This document shows positions 10,225-19,370 of a stretch of 64,000 nucleotides of DNA, piece after piece. The stretch's first letter is position 1. The number at the start of each line of letters is the position of its first letter. Source of the stretch: Holosporales bacterium (GTDB lineage: Bacteria; Pseudomonadota; Alphaproteobacteria; Paracaedibacterales; CANFPP01); NCBI GenBank assembly GCA_947449005.1, contig CANFPP010000008.1:1-64000 (forward strand), given 5' to 3'. A model generated the notes under the pieces. That model was not told the DNA's origin and searched no databases. It saw nothing but the letters and a program-made list of their open reading frames with translations. The translations under genes and the position numbers were made by a program.

Positions 10225-11700
10225 GTGGGCAGTATCTTTTCTTTTTTCTTTCGTATAGCAATTGCGCTTTTTATTACACTTTCAGTTACGTTCGCTAGCG
10301 ATTTAAGAAGTTTGTGGAAAGCTGGATTTTACAAAAGTCACGAGCAACTTGCTGAGGTTTTTAGAAAAGGTGAGCTTACTAAAGATGCAATATACAGCCT
10401 GCATGATAGTAGCGGCAATAATTTAGCGCACAAGATTTTTTACTATCTTAAACAAGCTACCAAAAAAAATCTCAATGATCCCCGGAGAATCATAGGTAAT
10501 TATTTGTATGCTATAGAAAAACTACACGAATTATGCGGTGATGGTGTTTTTGAGATCAAAAATGATGAAGGAAAAACTCCTTTTGCTGCCTCTCCAATAG
10601 TATTTAGCAAAGTGTTCGTGGACGCTGGTTTCCTACCCCATCCTAATCTGGTGCATTTACTAATAAGAAATTATGAAGTTTTGCTAAATACAGATCCCGA
10701 TTTTTTTCTAATGCCATTTCCAAACAATGTGACCCCTTTAATGGAGTTGGCGTTAAACAATCCAGAGATATATCCGGATGTAGAAAGAAAATTAACAACA
10801 TTAGGAAAATCCGTTGATCAAATAGATCGCTGGGGATATACAGCAAAAAAATGGATAGGAAAAAAAGATTTGGGAGCTAATTATCTTTTTGCCCTGGACA
10901 ATTTGAATCATGATCTAAGTTCTGAACCTTTAGATATTAGCTTTTGGGACAAGGTAGAAAGAGAGTCTACCTATGACTTTACAGATCATCATAATAATAG
11001 ATATTTTTTTGATGAACTTGCGTTCAATGAAGTCTTGCTGAATCAAGATCGAACGGGTCTTAAAGAAAGCTTCTTGCAACGCAATATTACAACACGACAA
11101 AATGAAGCCAACCAATTATGGGAAGCTTTTTTCAAAGTTCATGATGACTTAGTGGTGAAGCGTATATCGCGAGTTCATGGCGGTGATAATGGGTATATAG
11201 ACAGAATCAAAGGAACTCCTAATGCGATTCGAGTTTTAGGACGCATAAACTCGATTGAAGATTATTTATGTTATCCTGAGGGAAGAGAAACGGCACAAAT
11301 TATTAGATCAAAAATTTTATCAACTGGCGGTACGTTTGGCATCAATTTCAAACGCACAGCGACGTCTAATGAAGCTAAAATCATGAAAGATAGTGTTGAA
11401 TCTTTTGTACGCAATGTCGAATCAAATATATGGCTTGATATTGCACAAGAAATTATGAATGCTTTTTTTGTTGCATACTCATTGCCATTAGAAAAAACAC
11501 AGCAAGATGCTTTGAATAGTCATCAAGTGAATTGTGTTATTCTTGGTCTTTATTCTGTGTTTAATATCCATCAACGATACTCCCCAGAAGATCCCTTTTC
11601 AGAGATTGATAGATTAGTAGCTGCAAAGAAGGGATGCTCTGCGTCAGCCATAAGATCAAAAGATCGATATGATGGAATCGCTGAGCACATTGACTCATAA
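10225..11700 (+). CDS. Secreted ankyrin-like protein of unknown function
   Basis: I do not recognise a full-length family. The likely start is GTG at 10225 with GGAG six bases upstream; an in-frame TTG at 10213 would overlap that ribosome-binding site. The N-terminus (VGSIFSFFFRIAIALFITLS) looks like a signal peptide ending near FAS. Degenerate ankyrin-like motifs follow: DSSGNNLAHKIF, NDEGKTPFAAS, NNVTPLMELAL and DRWGYTAKKWI. The second half lacks obvious repeats. Its role could be as an effector or envelope protein, but that is inference. It stands alone between alaS and tRNA-Asp. Confidence 0.7.
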   Translation: MGSIFSFFFRIAIALFITLSVTFASDLRSLWKAGFYKSHEQLAEVFRKGELTKDAIYSLHDSSGNNLAHKIFYYLKQATKKNLNDPRRIIGNYLYAIEKLHELCGDGVFEIKNDEGKTPFAASPIVFSKVFVDAGFLPHPNLVHLLIRNYEVLLNTDPDFFLMPFPNNVTPLMELALNNPEIYPDVERKLTTLGKSVDQIDRWGYTAKKWIGKKDLGANYLFALDNLNHDLSSEPLDISFWDKVERESTYDFTDHHNNRYFFDELAFNEVLLNQDRTGLKESFLQRNITTRQNEANQLWEAFFKVHDDLVVKRISRVHGGDNGYIDRIKGTPNAIRVLGRINSIEDYLCYPEGRETAQIIRSKILSTGGTFGINFKRTATSNEAKIMKDSVESFVRNVESNIWLDIAQEIMNAFFVAYSLPLEKTQQDALNSHQVNCVILGLYSVFNIHQRYSPEDPFSEIDRLVAAKKGCSASAIRSKDRYDGIAEHIDS

Positions 11701-11719
11701 CAGTGATATTTATGAAAAA

Positions 11720-11796
<77 letters not shown>

Positions 11797-12066
11797 AACG
11801 AAAGGTGAAAGTGCAAACATATGAATGTGTACACAAGGTAAACGTTTAGCTGAATCTGGTGGTGTCTGTCAAGAACACATCTTAAAGAACTTAGAATAAA
11901 TTACTAAAGTTGCTATTTTTCTTACAATGTGATTAAAATTAGAGCGAGATTGTGAAAATAACATGATGGGTGTCAATAAACGGTTTGACAATCGCTCCGT
12001 TATATGGCACTTCATTAATACTTAATTTATTATAGTTTGATATTTCTATTAGAATAGGCTTAGTTT
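11797..12066. other. Intergenic region upstream of rpsD
   Basis: No gene recognised. A perfect -35 box TTGACA is present at 11985-11990, but no good -10 lies 16-18 bases downstream. It may still belong to the rpsD promoter. Confidence 0.4.
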
Positions 12067-12681
12067 ATGACAAAGCGAGTTACTGCAAAACACAAGATTG
12101 ATCGCCGTTTAGGTGTGAACCTTTGGGGCCGTGCAAAGAGCCCTTTTAATATCCGTAATTATGGACCTGGTCAGCATGGCCAAGGACGCTCCAAGCCTTC
12201 TGACTATGGTGTTCAGCTTCGTGCTAAACAAAAGCTAAAAGGTTATTATGGCAATATCAGCGAACGTCAGTTCCGCCGTATTTACCAAGAGGCTGTCCGT
12301 CGTCGTGGAGATACGTCTGAGAATATGGTAGAGTTGCTAGAGCGTCGTTTGGATGCAGTTATTTACCGTATGAAATTTGTTTCGACGGTTTTTGCTGCGC
12401 GTCAGTTTGTTAACCACGGACACGTTAAAGTTAATGGCCAACGTGTAAACATTCCTTCATACAAGCTTAGCGATGGCGATGAAATCACTGTTGCATCAGG
12501 CATGAAAGAAAACGTAAACGTGATTTTGGCAATACAGTCTAGCGAACGCGATGTTCCAGACTATATTGAAGTTGATCATGGTAAGATGGAAGGCAAGTTC
12601 ATTCGTGGACCTAAGCTTTCAGACATTCCTTACCCAGTTCAGATGGAACCAAACCTCGTAATCGAGTTTTACTCGCGTTAG
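12067..12681 (+). CDS. rpsD: 30S ribosomal protein S4
   Basis: Primary 16S rRNA-binding protein of the small subunit. The N-terminal S4 domain includes [21 protein letters not shown], shortened here to its recognisable core, and an S4 RNA-binding fold covers about residues 94-160 ([14 protein letters not shown]...[14 protein letters not shown]). At 204 aa it is the usual length. It is monocistronic, followed by a strong terminator. Confidence 0.97.
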   Translation: MTKRVTAKHKIDRRLGVNLWGRAKSPFNIRNYGPGQHGQGRSKPSDYGVQLRAKQKLKGYYGNISERQFRRIYQEAVRRRGDTSENMVELLERRLDAVIYRMKFVSTVFAARQFVNHGHVKVNGQRVNIPSYKLSDGDEITVASGMKENVNVILAIQSSERDVPDYIEVDHGKMEGKFIRGPKLSDIPYPVQMEPNLVIEFYSR

Positions 12682-12708
12682 TTTCTTCAAGAACTTTCTA
12701 GATTTAAG

Positions 12709-12739
12709 CCCCTTAATTTTATTATTAAGGGGTTTTTTG
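12709..12739 (+). terminator. Rho-independent terminator of rpsD
   Basis: CCCCTTAAT (12709-12717) pairs perfectly with ATTAAGGGG (12724-12732) around a 6-base loop, followed by TTTTTT. Confidence 0.92.
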
Positions 12740-12788
12740 TTTTTGATGAGGAAAATACAAGACTATTACTTTAATCAAGAAAGAAAAG

Positions 12789-12925
12789 CAGCCTGGATCC
12801 CTGTCTTCGCGAGGATGACGAGGTGGAGAAAATGGAGATGAGGCGGAAAGAGTAGCGATGCAGCAGAGAATAGCAAAGATGATAAGCTCCCTTCCATTGT
12901 CATTCCCGCGTAGGCGGGAATCCAT
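12789..12925. repeat. Inverted pair of REP-like units, family 2
   Basis: A unit GCCTGGATCCC...GAGGATGACG (12791-12820) faces an inverted unit TGTCATTCCCGC...GCGGGAATCCAT (12898-12925). Both are imperfect palindromes of the widespread TGGATTCCCGC/GCGGGAATGAC type. The purine-rich spacer is about 77 bp. Translated short frames such as MDSRLRGNDN come from these repeats and are not genes. Confidence 0.75.
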
Positions 12926-12960
12926 GTTTATAACATTATGAAAAAACGTAATTGAATGAC

Positions 12961-13125
12961 TATACCTGTCATGAATGAAGATACCTGTTTTTAAGTTGAT
13001 CTTTCGATCATTAATTATCGCTTTTAAAATCTTAGGTAGAATGAGCTATCTGCGATTTTAAAAACTCTATTTCTGCTCAAAATTTCTGCCTTAAATTCCA
13101 GGCATCTTCATTCATAACAGGTATA
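12961..13125 (+). repeat. Dispersed inverted-repeat element, copy B (short form)
   Basis: A 163-bp element with outer ends ATACCTGTCATGAATGAAG and its inverted counterpart CTTCATTCATAACAGGTAT. The arms pair over about 26 bp with few mismatches. The interior matches copy C at 28789-28951 almost base for base. It ends 19 bp before the HAD gene start codon, in the same orientation. Confidence 0.85.
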
Positions 13126-13143
13126 AATAAAGGGACACATAAA

Positions 13144-13836
13144 TTGTTGGATGCAAAATATAAAGGTCTTTTGATAGACTTAGATGATACTTTGTTAGAT
13201 TTTACGAAATCTGAATCTTTGAGTCTAATCGCAACTCACAGACAATTTTATCAAGAGATAATTTCGGAAGCGGATTTTTTGAGCACCTTTCACGCGATTA
13301 ATGGCCGGCTCTGGCAAGAACTAGAAATTGGAAAAGTAACTCCTCAAGATGTTTGTTCGCAGAGATTTGCATTGCTTAACAAGTCAGCTGGATCATCAAT
13401 TGCTTCTCAAGATGTTGTCGCATTTTATGCAGATCAACTTATCAAAAATTCATTCTGGTTACCGGGAGCAGAAGATGCCATTAAAATCTTAAAAGAGAGA
13501 TTTCAGATTTGCGTTGTGACAAATGGATTTTCTAATGTTCAAAGAGGAAAGCATAAGCTTTATAATATGGAAGACTGGGCAGAATCCTTTATCGTTTCTG
13601 AGGAGGTTGGCGTCTCGAAGCCACATAAAGACATTTTTGATATTGCCCTAAAATCTTGTGGTTTATTGTCTCACCAAGCGCTTATGATCGGGAATTCTTT
13701 AACCAGTGACTATCAGGGAGCAATCAATGCTGGTCTTGATTTTTGCTGGGTAAAGATTCCAGATATTGATCTTCCGAAAAGCATGCCATCTCCAGAATAT
13801 TCAGTGATGTCAATTGCAGAGCTTAACCTTATCTAA
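13144..13836 (+). CDS. HAD-superfamily hydrolase, YjjG-like nucleotidase
   Basis: HAD subfamily IA phosphatase resembling YjjG, which in E. coli removes phosphate from non-canonical pyrimidine nucleotides; the substrate here is unproven. Motif I is DLDDTLLDF (residues 9-17), motif II is VVTNGF, and motifs III/IV are SKPHKDIFDIAL and MIGNSLTSDYQGA. The 230-aa length fits. The start is TTG at 13144 (a second TTG follows at 13147), with AGGG upstream. Dispersed repeat copy B ends 19 bp upstream. The 3' end overlaps the convergent permease gene by 27 bp. Confidence 0.82.
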   Translation: MLDAKYKGLLIDLDDTLLDFTKSESLSLIATHRQFYQEIISEADFLSTFHAINGRLWQELEIGKVTPQDVCSQRFALLNKSAGSSIASQDVVAFYADQLIKNSFWLPGAEDAIKILKERFQICVVTNGFSNVQRGKHKLYNMEDWAESFIVSEEVGVSKPHKDIFDIALKSCGLLSHQALMIGNSLTSDYQGAINAGLDFCWVKIPDIDLPKSMPSPEYSVMSIAELNLI

Positions 13837-14958
13837 AAGCTCAATGATAATCAGGGACATCCCACCAAAGAGTAGTGTTAAAACAAGGCCTTTATTTAAG
13901 AAGAATGACTTTTTCTTTTCCCGAAATGCGATACAACTTGGCAAAACAATTGCCAGAACACTGAGGAAGATAGCGGCAAAGCCTAGAACAAAAATAAATC
14001 CTTTTGGATAAAAAAGTGCGAATACTAAGGGAAAGCTAAAGGTTAAAAAAGCTGCTTGGAGACGTGTCTTAAAACTCTCTTTTTCGCGAAACCACTCAGA
14101 TATATAATCAAAAAGCCCTAAAGCAACGCCCAAGAACGATGTGGCTATTCCTAAGAAAGTAAAAGCATTAATTAATATATTCAAGAATGGGTGTTGTGTA
14201 ATTTCTGTTAATTTTCCGATAAAAAGACCTACATCCTCGCTGCCTGTTAGTTGAGAGCCTAAAGACCCAATGGTGATGCCTAGCCAGCAGATATAAACAA
14301 TTAGCGGGATAAAACTTCCTGCTATAAGGCTAATGTAAATACTTCTTTTGTCCCCATCAAGGTAGGAGATAAGACTTGGAATGCTGCCGTGAAACCCAAA
14401 AGATGTAAAGAAAATTGGAATCGCTGCGTACCAAGGCAAGAAAGATACACTCTCAGAGCAGATAAAATTTTCTGCCCTAATAAACGGATAAAGCCCGGCC
14501 ACCATAATTAGAAAAACAACAATTTTTATAATAAATAAAAAGCGATTTGCGTAGTCTACGGCCTGTGTGCAGGCTAGAACAAAAATTCCAAGCGCAAGCG
14601 TAAAAAGAATGGATAGCATAGGTAGAGGAAAGTTGACTTCCTGATGCAAAATGGAACTGCCGCCCGCAATATAAGCTGAAAGAAGCGCCCAAAACAAACC
14701 AAGAAGACTAAGAGCGGCAACACGTTTTCCCCAAATACCGAGCTTTTCTTCGGCAATGGCTGCGATACTTCTACCTTGGCCTTGGCTAATTTCAACCATA
14801 ACGCCGGCTGAAAACAACATATAAATCCACATACCAATTAAAAGACTAGTACCTTTCCAAAAGCCTAAGCTGGCTGATGTCATCGGTAGTGCGAGCATTC
14901 CAGCGCCGATAGTGGTACCAGAGATCAAAAAAGTTGCCCCTAGAATACGATTCTTCAT
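13810..14958 (-). CDS. Aromatic amino acid permease (Mtr/TyrP family)
   Basis: Inner-membrane importer of the hydroxy/aromatic amino acid permease family. The N-terminal signature GATFLISGTTIGAGMLALP is diagnostic of the Mtr/TnaB/TyrP group, followed by about eleven hydrophobic segments over 382 aa. Which of tryptophan, tyrosine or phenylalanine it carries cannot be decided by eye. It stands alone on the minus strand, and its 3' end overlaps the convergent HAD gene. Amino acid import fits an auxotrophic, host-dependent bacterium (inference). Confidence 0.85.
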   Translation of the reverse strand: MKNRILGATFLISGTTIGAGMLALPMTSASLGFWKGTSLLIGMWIYMLFSAGVMVEISQGQGRSIAAIAEEKLGIWGKRVAALSLLGLFWALLSAYIAGGSSILHQEVNFPLPMLSILFTLALGIFVLACTQAVDYANRFLFIIKIVVFLIMVAGLYPFIRAENFICSESVSFLPWYAAIPIFFTSFGFHGSIPSLISYLDGDKRSIYISLIAGSFIPLIVYICWLGITIGSLGSQLTGSEDVGLFIGKLTEITQHPFLNILINAFTFLGIATSFLGVALGLFDYISEWFREKESFKTRLQAAFLTFSFPLVFALFYPKGFIFVLGFAAIFLSVLAIVLPSCIAFREKKKSFFLNKGLVLTLLFGGMSLIIIELLDKVKLCN

Positions 14959-15293
14959 GGTATAGCCTTCATTCTATATTTAGATAAGGGAGTATGGCTA
15001 AAATCCCAGACAAAAAGAATAGTTTTTATTCCATAATCATGATAATTTTTTAAAATAGAAAAGATACGATCTATGCTCTTTTAGACTCTGAGGTGAAGCA
15101 CCGGGATCGTACTTCCTCTCGGCGTCATCTCCGCGAAGGCGGAGATCCATAAAAACACTAATAAAACAGTGATATATGAACTTAAACAGCCTGGATTCCC
15201 GCTTACACGGGAATGACGGCGGAGTGACGGGTGGGTAGGAGAGAGTGATATGACGATGAAAAAAACATAATTGATAGTGGTGAATAGGATAGC
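14959..15293. other. 335-bp gap with REP-like repeats
   Basis: No gene recognised. The middle is filled by an inverted pair of REP-like units (see 15119-15221). Open frames across it on the minus strand are translations of the repeat and of the antisense of the NDUFA12-like gene. Confidence 0.55.
15119..15221. repeat. Inverted pair of REP-like units, family 2
   Basis: GGCGTCATCTCCGCGAAGGC... (15121-15150) is opposite in orientation to CCTGGATTCCCGCTTACACG... (15190-15219). Each is itself a hairpin, and the spacer is about 39 bp. Confidence 0.75.
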
Positions 15294-15638
15294 ATGATTG
15301 ATCCAATAATTCTTTTATACACATGGTTTCGAGGTGAATTAGTTGGGACTGATGAGTATGAAAACCGTTATTTCGAAGAAAGAAAAGCACGAAAAAATTG
15401 CAAAAAGCGTCGTTGGGTTTTGTACAATGGAACGCCTGAAGCTTCAAAAGTTCCAGCAATTTGGCATGCTTGGTTGCATTATACGGTTGAGAAGTTACAA
15501 CCTGCTAAAAAGAACTATGGTTGGGAAAAGCCTCACTTACCAAATTTGACGGGAACAGCGCTTGCGTATAAACCGCAAGGGCTAATTGATGGTGGTAAAA
15601 TTCATTCAAAAGACTATCAATCTTGGGATCCTAATTAA
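15294..15638 (+). CDS. NADH:ubiquinone oxidoreductase accessory subunit, NDUFA12 family
   Basis: Small complex I accessory protein homologous to mitochondrial NDUFA12 (B17.2), known in Alphaproteobacteria. Family features include GTDEYENRYFEE near the N-terminus, RRWVLYNG, and VPAIWHAWLHY. The C-terminus is LTGTALAYKPQG...DYQSWDPN. At 114 aa it is typical. It sits about 29 kb from the nuo operon and is flanked on both sides by REP-like repeats, so it appears to be monocistronic. Confidence 0.9.
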   Translation: MIDPIILLYTWFRGELVGTDEYENRYFEERKARKNCKKRRWVLYNGTPEASKVPAIWHAWLHYTVEKLQPAKKNYGWEKPHLPNLTGTALAYKPQGLIDGGKIHSKDYQSWDPN

Positions 15639-15953
15639 CGTCAGTTCGGGATTAGATTCTTACCCAACCAGCCGTCATCACGAGTAAGCGACGCTTCAGT
15701 GTAATCCACAGGCTATTTTCAGGATGGCCACGCACCTGCGGTGCTTGCCATGACGGTGGTGAGAACGATATGACAACAGAAAGAGCCTAATGATGACGAT
15801 GCTGAGGAATGATAATGGCGAATAGAGCATATATGATGTCAGGGAACTATACCCGCTCTCTCCATTGTCATCACACTGCGCAGGCGTGGATCCAGGCTGT
15901 TTTCTTACAAAAATCTGCACACTGCGTTTTAAAATAAAAAGAGAAATACAATA
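15639..15953. other. 315-bp gap with three REP-like units
   Basis: No gene recognised. It contains REP-like units at about 15671-15712, 15719-15757 and 15866-15899; the first and second face each other. The minus-strand open frame from 15696 to 16187 is antisense to murJ plus repeat sequence. Confidence 0.55.
15671..15899. repeat. Cluster of three REP-like units, family 2
   Basis: Unit one begins GCCGTCATCACGAG and ends AATCCACAGG. Unit two reads CAGGATGGCCACGCACC...GCCATGACGG in opposite orientation, 7 bases away. Unit three (TTGTCATCACACTG...GTGGATCCAGGC) is again inverted, about 110 bp further on. The GGATGGCCACGCACCTGCGG sub-type recurs at 25685-25723. Confidence 0.7.
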
Positions 15954-17489
15954 ATGAAAATAGTCCGTGCCGTTGCTACTGTTGGGGGGTTTACAAGTCT
16001 TAGCCGAATATTTGGCTTGGTACGTGAAATTCTTATGTCTCATGTTTTGGGGGCGGGGATCGTTGCAGACGCTTTTGTTGTTGCCTTTAAATTCCCTAAT
16101 TTTTTCCGGCGTTTTTTTGCTGAAGGTGCTTTTAATGCGGCGTTTGTTCCCTTCTTTGCTGGAAAGCTTGAAAAAGAAGGAAAGCAACCCGCAATTTTAA
16201 CAGCAGAACGCGTATTTTCATTTCTTGGCGCTTGTTTAATTCTGTTGGTCCTCGCCATAGAAATTTTTACACCAGAAATTATGCATCTTCTTGCCCCAGG
16301 ATTTTCAACAACCCCTGAACGGCTTGATATTGCTGTTACTTTTACGCGTATTACATTTCCCTATATTTTATTTATGTCTCTTTCAGCTCTCTTGGCTGGG
16401 ATTTTAAATTCGTTTGATCGCTTTGCAACAGCTGCTGCTGCTCCAATACTTTTAAATATTCTGATGATTCTAGCTTTGCTCGCTTATCCTGTTATTAATC
16501 TTTCAGCAGGATTAACGCTTGTTTGGTCAGTTTTTATTGCCGGGATTGTTCAGTTAGTTTGGCTCTATTGGGCATGTAGGCGTATCGGTGTCTCATTAAG
16601 ATTACTGGTTCCTAAAGCAACTCAAGACGTGAAGCATGTCATGAGAAAAATGATTCCGGGAGCCATTGGCGCTGGGGTTATGCAAATTAATTTGCTGATT
16701 GATATGGTGCTTGCTTCATTACTCACAACAGGTTCAATCTCCTATCTTTATTATGCAGATCGTTTAAATCAGCTGCCTCTCTCAATTTTTGGCGTTGCAA
16801 TTGGAACTGTTCTTTTGCCCAGGCTCTCTCGCCAACTTCGTAAAGGAGATATTGAGAACGCAATGGAAAGTCAAAATCTGGCTTTAGAACTTGCGCTTCA
16901 GCTCAGTATTCCCTCAGCGGTGGGACTTATTATTTTATCTTTTCCTCTTATTAACTTAATCTATGGACATGGTTCTTTTAACGTTAACGATGTTAGTGCA
17001 ACAGCGCCTGCTTTGGCTGCCTTTGCTTGCGGTTTGCCAGCCTATGTTACAGGGAAAGTTTTCTCTACTAGTTTTTTTGCCCGTTTGGATACGAAAACTC
17101 CGGTTAAAATTGCCATCGTTTGTATTATAGTTAATCTTATTTTGAACTTAATCTTAATGCGAACATTGCAGCATATAGGGCTTGCTTTAGCGACATCAAT
17201 CTCAGCATGGCTCAATACAATCTTATTACTTATTTTCCTGAAGAAAAAAGAACTCTTCAAAACATCGCCTAATCTTATTAAGATGATTGGAAAAGTGGTT
17301 TTATGCTCCTTATTGATGGGAGGAGTGGTATTTTTTATTCATGGTTATTTTAATGATTTAACCGATAAACTATATTTAAAAATAGTGTCTCTTTTATTTT
17401 GCACCTGTTTTGGGATAGGTTTCTATGGAATTTTTGGGTACTGGTTGGGTATCTTTAAAACTCTCAATTTTAGTTCTTTAAGGCGATAA
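15954..17489 (+). CDS. murJ: Lipid II flippase MurJ (MviN)
   Basis: Polytopic inner-membrane protein that flips the peptidoglycan precursor lipid II to the periplasmic face. The start region VRAVATVGGFTSLSRIFGLV and the motif HVLGAGIVADAFVVAFKFPN are characteristic, followed by about 14 membrane helices over 511 aa. trpS starts 3 bp after its stop, so it leads an operon murJ-trpS-aminotransferase-HAD. With anmK elsewhere in the window, it indicates that peptidoglycan synthesis is retained. Confidence 0.95.
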   Translation: MKIVRAVATVGGFTSLSRIFGLVREILMSHVLGAGIVADAFVVAFKFPNFFRRFFAEGAFNAAFVPFFAGKLEKEGKQPAILTAERVFSFLGACLILLVLAIEIFTPEIMHLLAPGFSTTPERLDIAVTFTRITFPYILFMSLSALLAGILNSFDRFATAAAAPILLNILMILALLAYPVINLSAGLTLVWSVFIAGIVQLVWLYWACRRIGVSLRLLVPKATQDVKHVMRKMIPGAIGAGVMQINLLIDMVLASLLTTGSISYLYYADRLNQLPLSIFGVAIGTVLLPRLSRQLRKGDIENAMESQNLALELALQLSIPSAVGLIILSFPLINLIYGHGSFNVNDVSATAPALAAFACGLPAYVTGKVFSTSFFARLDTKTPVKIAIVCIIVNLILNLILMRTLQHIGLALATSISAWLNTILLLIFLKKKELFKTSPNLIKMIGKVVLCSLLMGGVVFFIHGYFNDLTDKLYLKIVSLLFCTCFGIGFYGIFGYWLGIFKTLNFSSLRR

Positions 17490-17492
17490 AAA

Positions 17493-18497
17493 ATGCAAAC
17501 AATACAGCGTATTCTCTCTGGCGTTAGGCCTACAGGAGATATTCATTTAGGCAATTACTTGGGTGCCATTCGCAATTGGGTGAAATTGCAGGAAATCTCG
17601 CGTGAGAGACTATTTTGTATTGTGGATATGCATGCCTTAACCACCAGTGATGATGCGCATAATCTGGCCAATAATACGCGGACTGTAGCGGCAGCCTATA
17701 TTGCCTGCGGAATTAATCCAGATACCAGTGCTATATTTGCACAAAGTCAAGTTCCAGCACATTTAGAACTAGCTTGGATTCTTAGCTGCATTACGCCTCT
17801 TGGGTGGTTAAATCGCATGACACAGTTCAAAGATAAAGCAGGTTCAGATAGAGAAAAAGCATTCTTGGGATTGTATTCGTATCCGGTGCTGATGGCGGCT
17901 GATATTTTAATTTATAATGCAACACATGTGCCGGTTGGCGATGATCAAAAGCAACACGTTGAGCTCGCTCGAGATATCGCAGGTGCATTCAATCGTCATT
18001 ATCAAACAGAAACCTTTATCCTGCCAGAGCCGCATATTATAGGAACGGCAACGAGAGTGATGAGCCTTCGCGATGGTTCAAAAAAAATGAGTAAGTCTGA
18101 TCTTTCTGATTATTCACGAATTAACTTGATGGACGATCCAGATGCGATTGTTTTAAAAATCAAAAAATCAAAAACAGATAGTGATCCAATTCCAGAGAAA
18201 TTCGAGGATTTAGGAAGTCGAGTTGAGGCAAAAAATCTTATAACGATTTATGCGACGCTTACGGATCAATCCTGTGATGCGGCTTGTGCGCAATTTTCTG
18301 GACAAACATTTTCAACATTAAAGAATCAGTTAGCTGATGCCTTGGTTAACGTATTGTCTCCAATTCGTGAAAAAATGCATTTTCTGTTAAATGAAAAAAG
18401 TGAGCTGGATAAAATATTAAAAGTAGGGGCAGAGAAAGCGAATGATCTTGCGGTTCCTCACCTTAAAGAAATTCGCAAAATTATAGGAATCTTGTAG
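17493..18497 (+). CDS. trpS: Tryptophanyl-tRNA synthetase
   Basis: Class I synthetase charging tRNA-Trp. The HIGH-type motif is GDIHLGNYLGA near residue 16, and the KMSKS loop is KKMSKSD near residue 197. The 334-aa length is usual. Its ATG lies 3 bp after the murJ stop with AAGG at the end of murJ. murJ-trpS adjacency is common in Alphaproteobacteria. Confidence 0.97.
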   Translation: MQTIQRILSGVRPTGDIHLGNYLGAIRNWVKLQEISRERLFCIVDMHALTTSDDAHNLANNTRTVAAAYIACGINPDTSAIFAQSQVPAHLELAWILSCITPLGWLNRMTQFKDKAGSDREKAFLGLYSYPVLMAADILIYNATHVPVGDDQKQHVELARDIAGAFNRHYQTETFILPEPHIIGTATRVMSLRDGSKKMSKSDLSDYSRINLMDDPDAIVLKIKKSKTDSDPIPEKFEDLGSRVEAKNLITIYATLTDQSCDAACAQFSGQTFSTLKNQLADALVNVLSPIREKMHFLLNEKSELDKILKVGAEKANDLAVPHLKEIRKIIGIL

Positions 18498-18500
18498 AAA

Positions 18501-19370
18501 ATGTCTCGCATTGTTTATGTAAATGGTCGTTACCTTCCTTATGATTATGCTCAGATTCCTGTAGAAGACAGAGGGTATCAACTTGCCGATGGTGTTTATG
18601 AAGTTGTGGCTGTCATGAACGGTAAGATGGCGGATTTGTACCCACATCTGGATCGGCTGCAGCGATCTCTTGCTGCGATTGATATAGAGTTTGATCTGTC
18701 ACATCAAAGTTTTGAAATTATTATGAGAGAATTGCTAAGACGCAATCGTATAAGCAACGGCGTTCTTTATTTGCAGATAACACGCGGAACGTTAGCTCGG
18801 CAATTTCATTATCCAAACCCACCGATTCAGCCGCACCTTGTTATCATTGCGAGGCATTTTGATTACCAGAAATTCATTGCTAGTAAAGCGGGGGGTGTAA
18901 AGGTTATTACACATTCTGATATTCGCTGGCCCAGACCCTATATTAAATCAGTTTCTTTGTTGCCAAATGTTTTGATGAAACAAACTGCTGTTGCACAGGG
19001 AGCTCATGAAGCTGTGCTAATTAATAGTCAAGGATATGTAACGGAAGGTGCTGCTAGTAATCTTTGGATTATTAATGAGAAAAATGAGTTGCAAACCCAT
19101 CCTACAGATTCATCTATTTTAAATGGGATTACTCGTGCTAAGCTTATAGAAATTGCAGATAATCTTGGTATTACGTTGGCAGAAAAACCTTACAAGCTTC
19201 CAGAGTTATTGTCTGCAAAAGAGGCGTTTTTGAGTGGTGCAACCACATGGGCTGTTGGCGTTATTCAAGTTGATGATCACATCATTAATGACGGCAAACC
19301 AGGTCCTATTACTCAAAAGCTACATAAAAAATATTTGGCCTATGTGCGAGGAAAAGAAGACGTTGAATAA
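18501..19370 (+). CDS. Class IV aminotransferase, D-amino-acid transaminase-like
   Basis: PLP-dependent fold-type IV transaminase. The N-terminus VYVNGRYLPYDYAQIPVEDR and the catalytic-lysine region RPYIKSVSLLPNVLMKQ match D-alanine transaminases, which make D-Glu and D-Ala for cell-wall synthesis. Branched-chain aminotransferase is the alternative in the same fold. At 289 aa the length fits. The ATG lies 3 bp after trpS with AGGA upstream, and placement after murJ suggests a wall-precursor role (inference). Confidence 0.85.
   Translation: MSRIVYVNGRYLPYDYAQIPVEDRGYQLADGVYEVVAVMNGKMADLYPHLDRLQRSLAAIDIEFDLSHQSFEIIMRELLRRNRISNGVLYLQITRGTLARQFHYPNPPIQPHLVIIARHFDYQKFIASKAGGVKVITHSDIRWPRPYIKSVSLLPNVLMKQTAVAQGAHEAVLINSQGYVTEGAASNLWIINEKNELQTHPTDSSILNGITRAKLIEIADNLGITLAEKPYKLPELLSAKEAFLSGATTWAVGVIQVDDHIINDGKPGPITQKLHKKYLAYVRGKEDVE

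Noticed and set aside
11985-12006. TTGACA with TATATG as an rpsD promoter
   Set aside because: The spacing is only 10 bp; the -35 alone is convincing.
12725-12925. Minus-strand open frame starting MDSRLRGNDN
   Set aside because: Typical translation of REP-like repeat units plus the rpsD terminator; not a gene.
15037-15459. Minus-strand open frame of 140 codons
   Set aside because: Composed of the antisense of the NDUFA12-like gene and translated REP-like repeats (PPSFPCKRES, DLRLRGDD).
15696-16187. Minus-strand open frame of 163 codons
   Set aside because: Antisense to the start of murJ and to repeats; murJ is a clear full-length gene.
19234-19362. Upstream extension of the second HAD gene
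   Set aside because: It lies inside the aminotransferase gene; HAD motif I begins soon after TTG 19363, which has its own ribosome-binding site.
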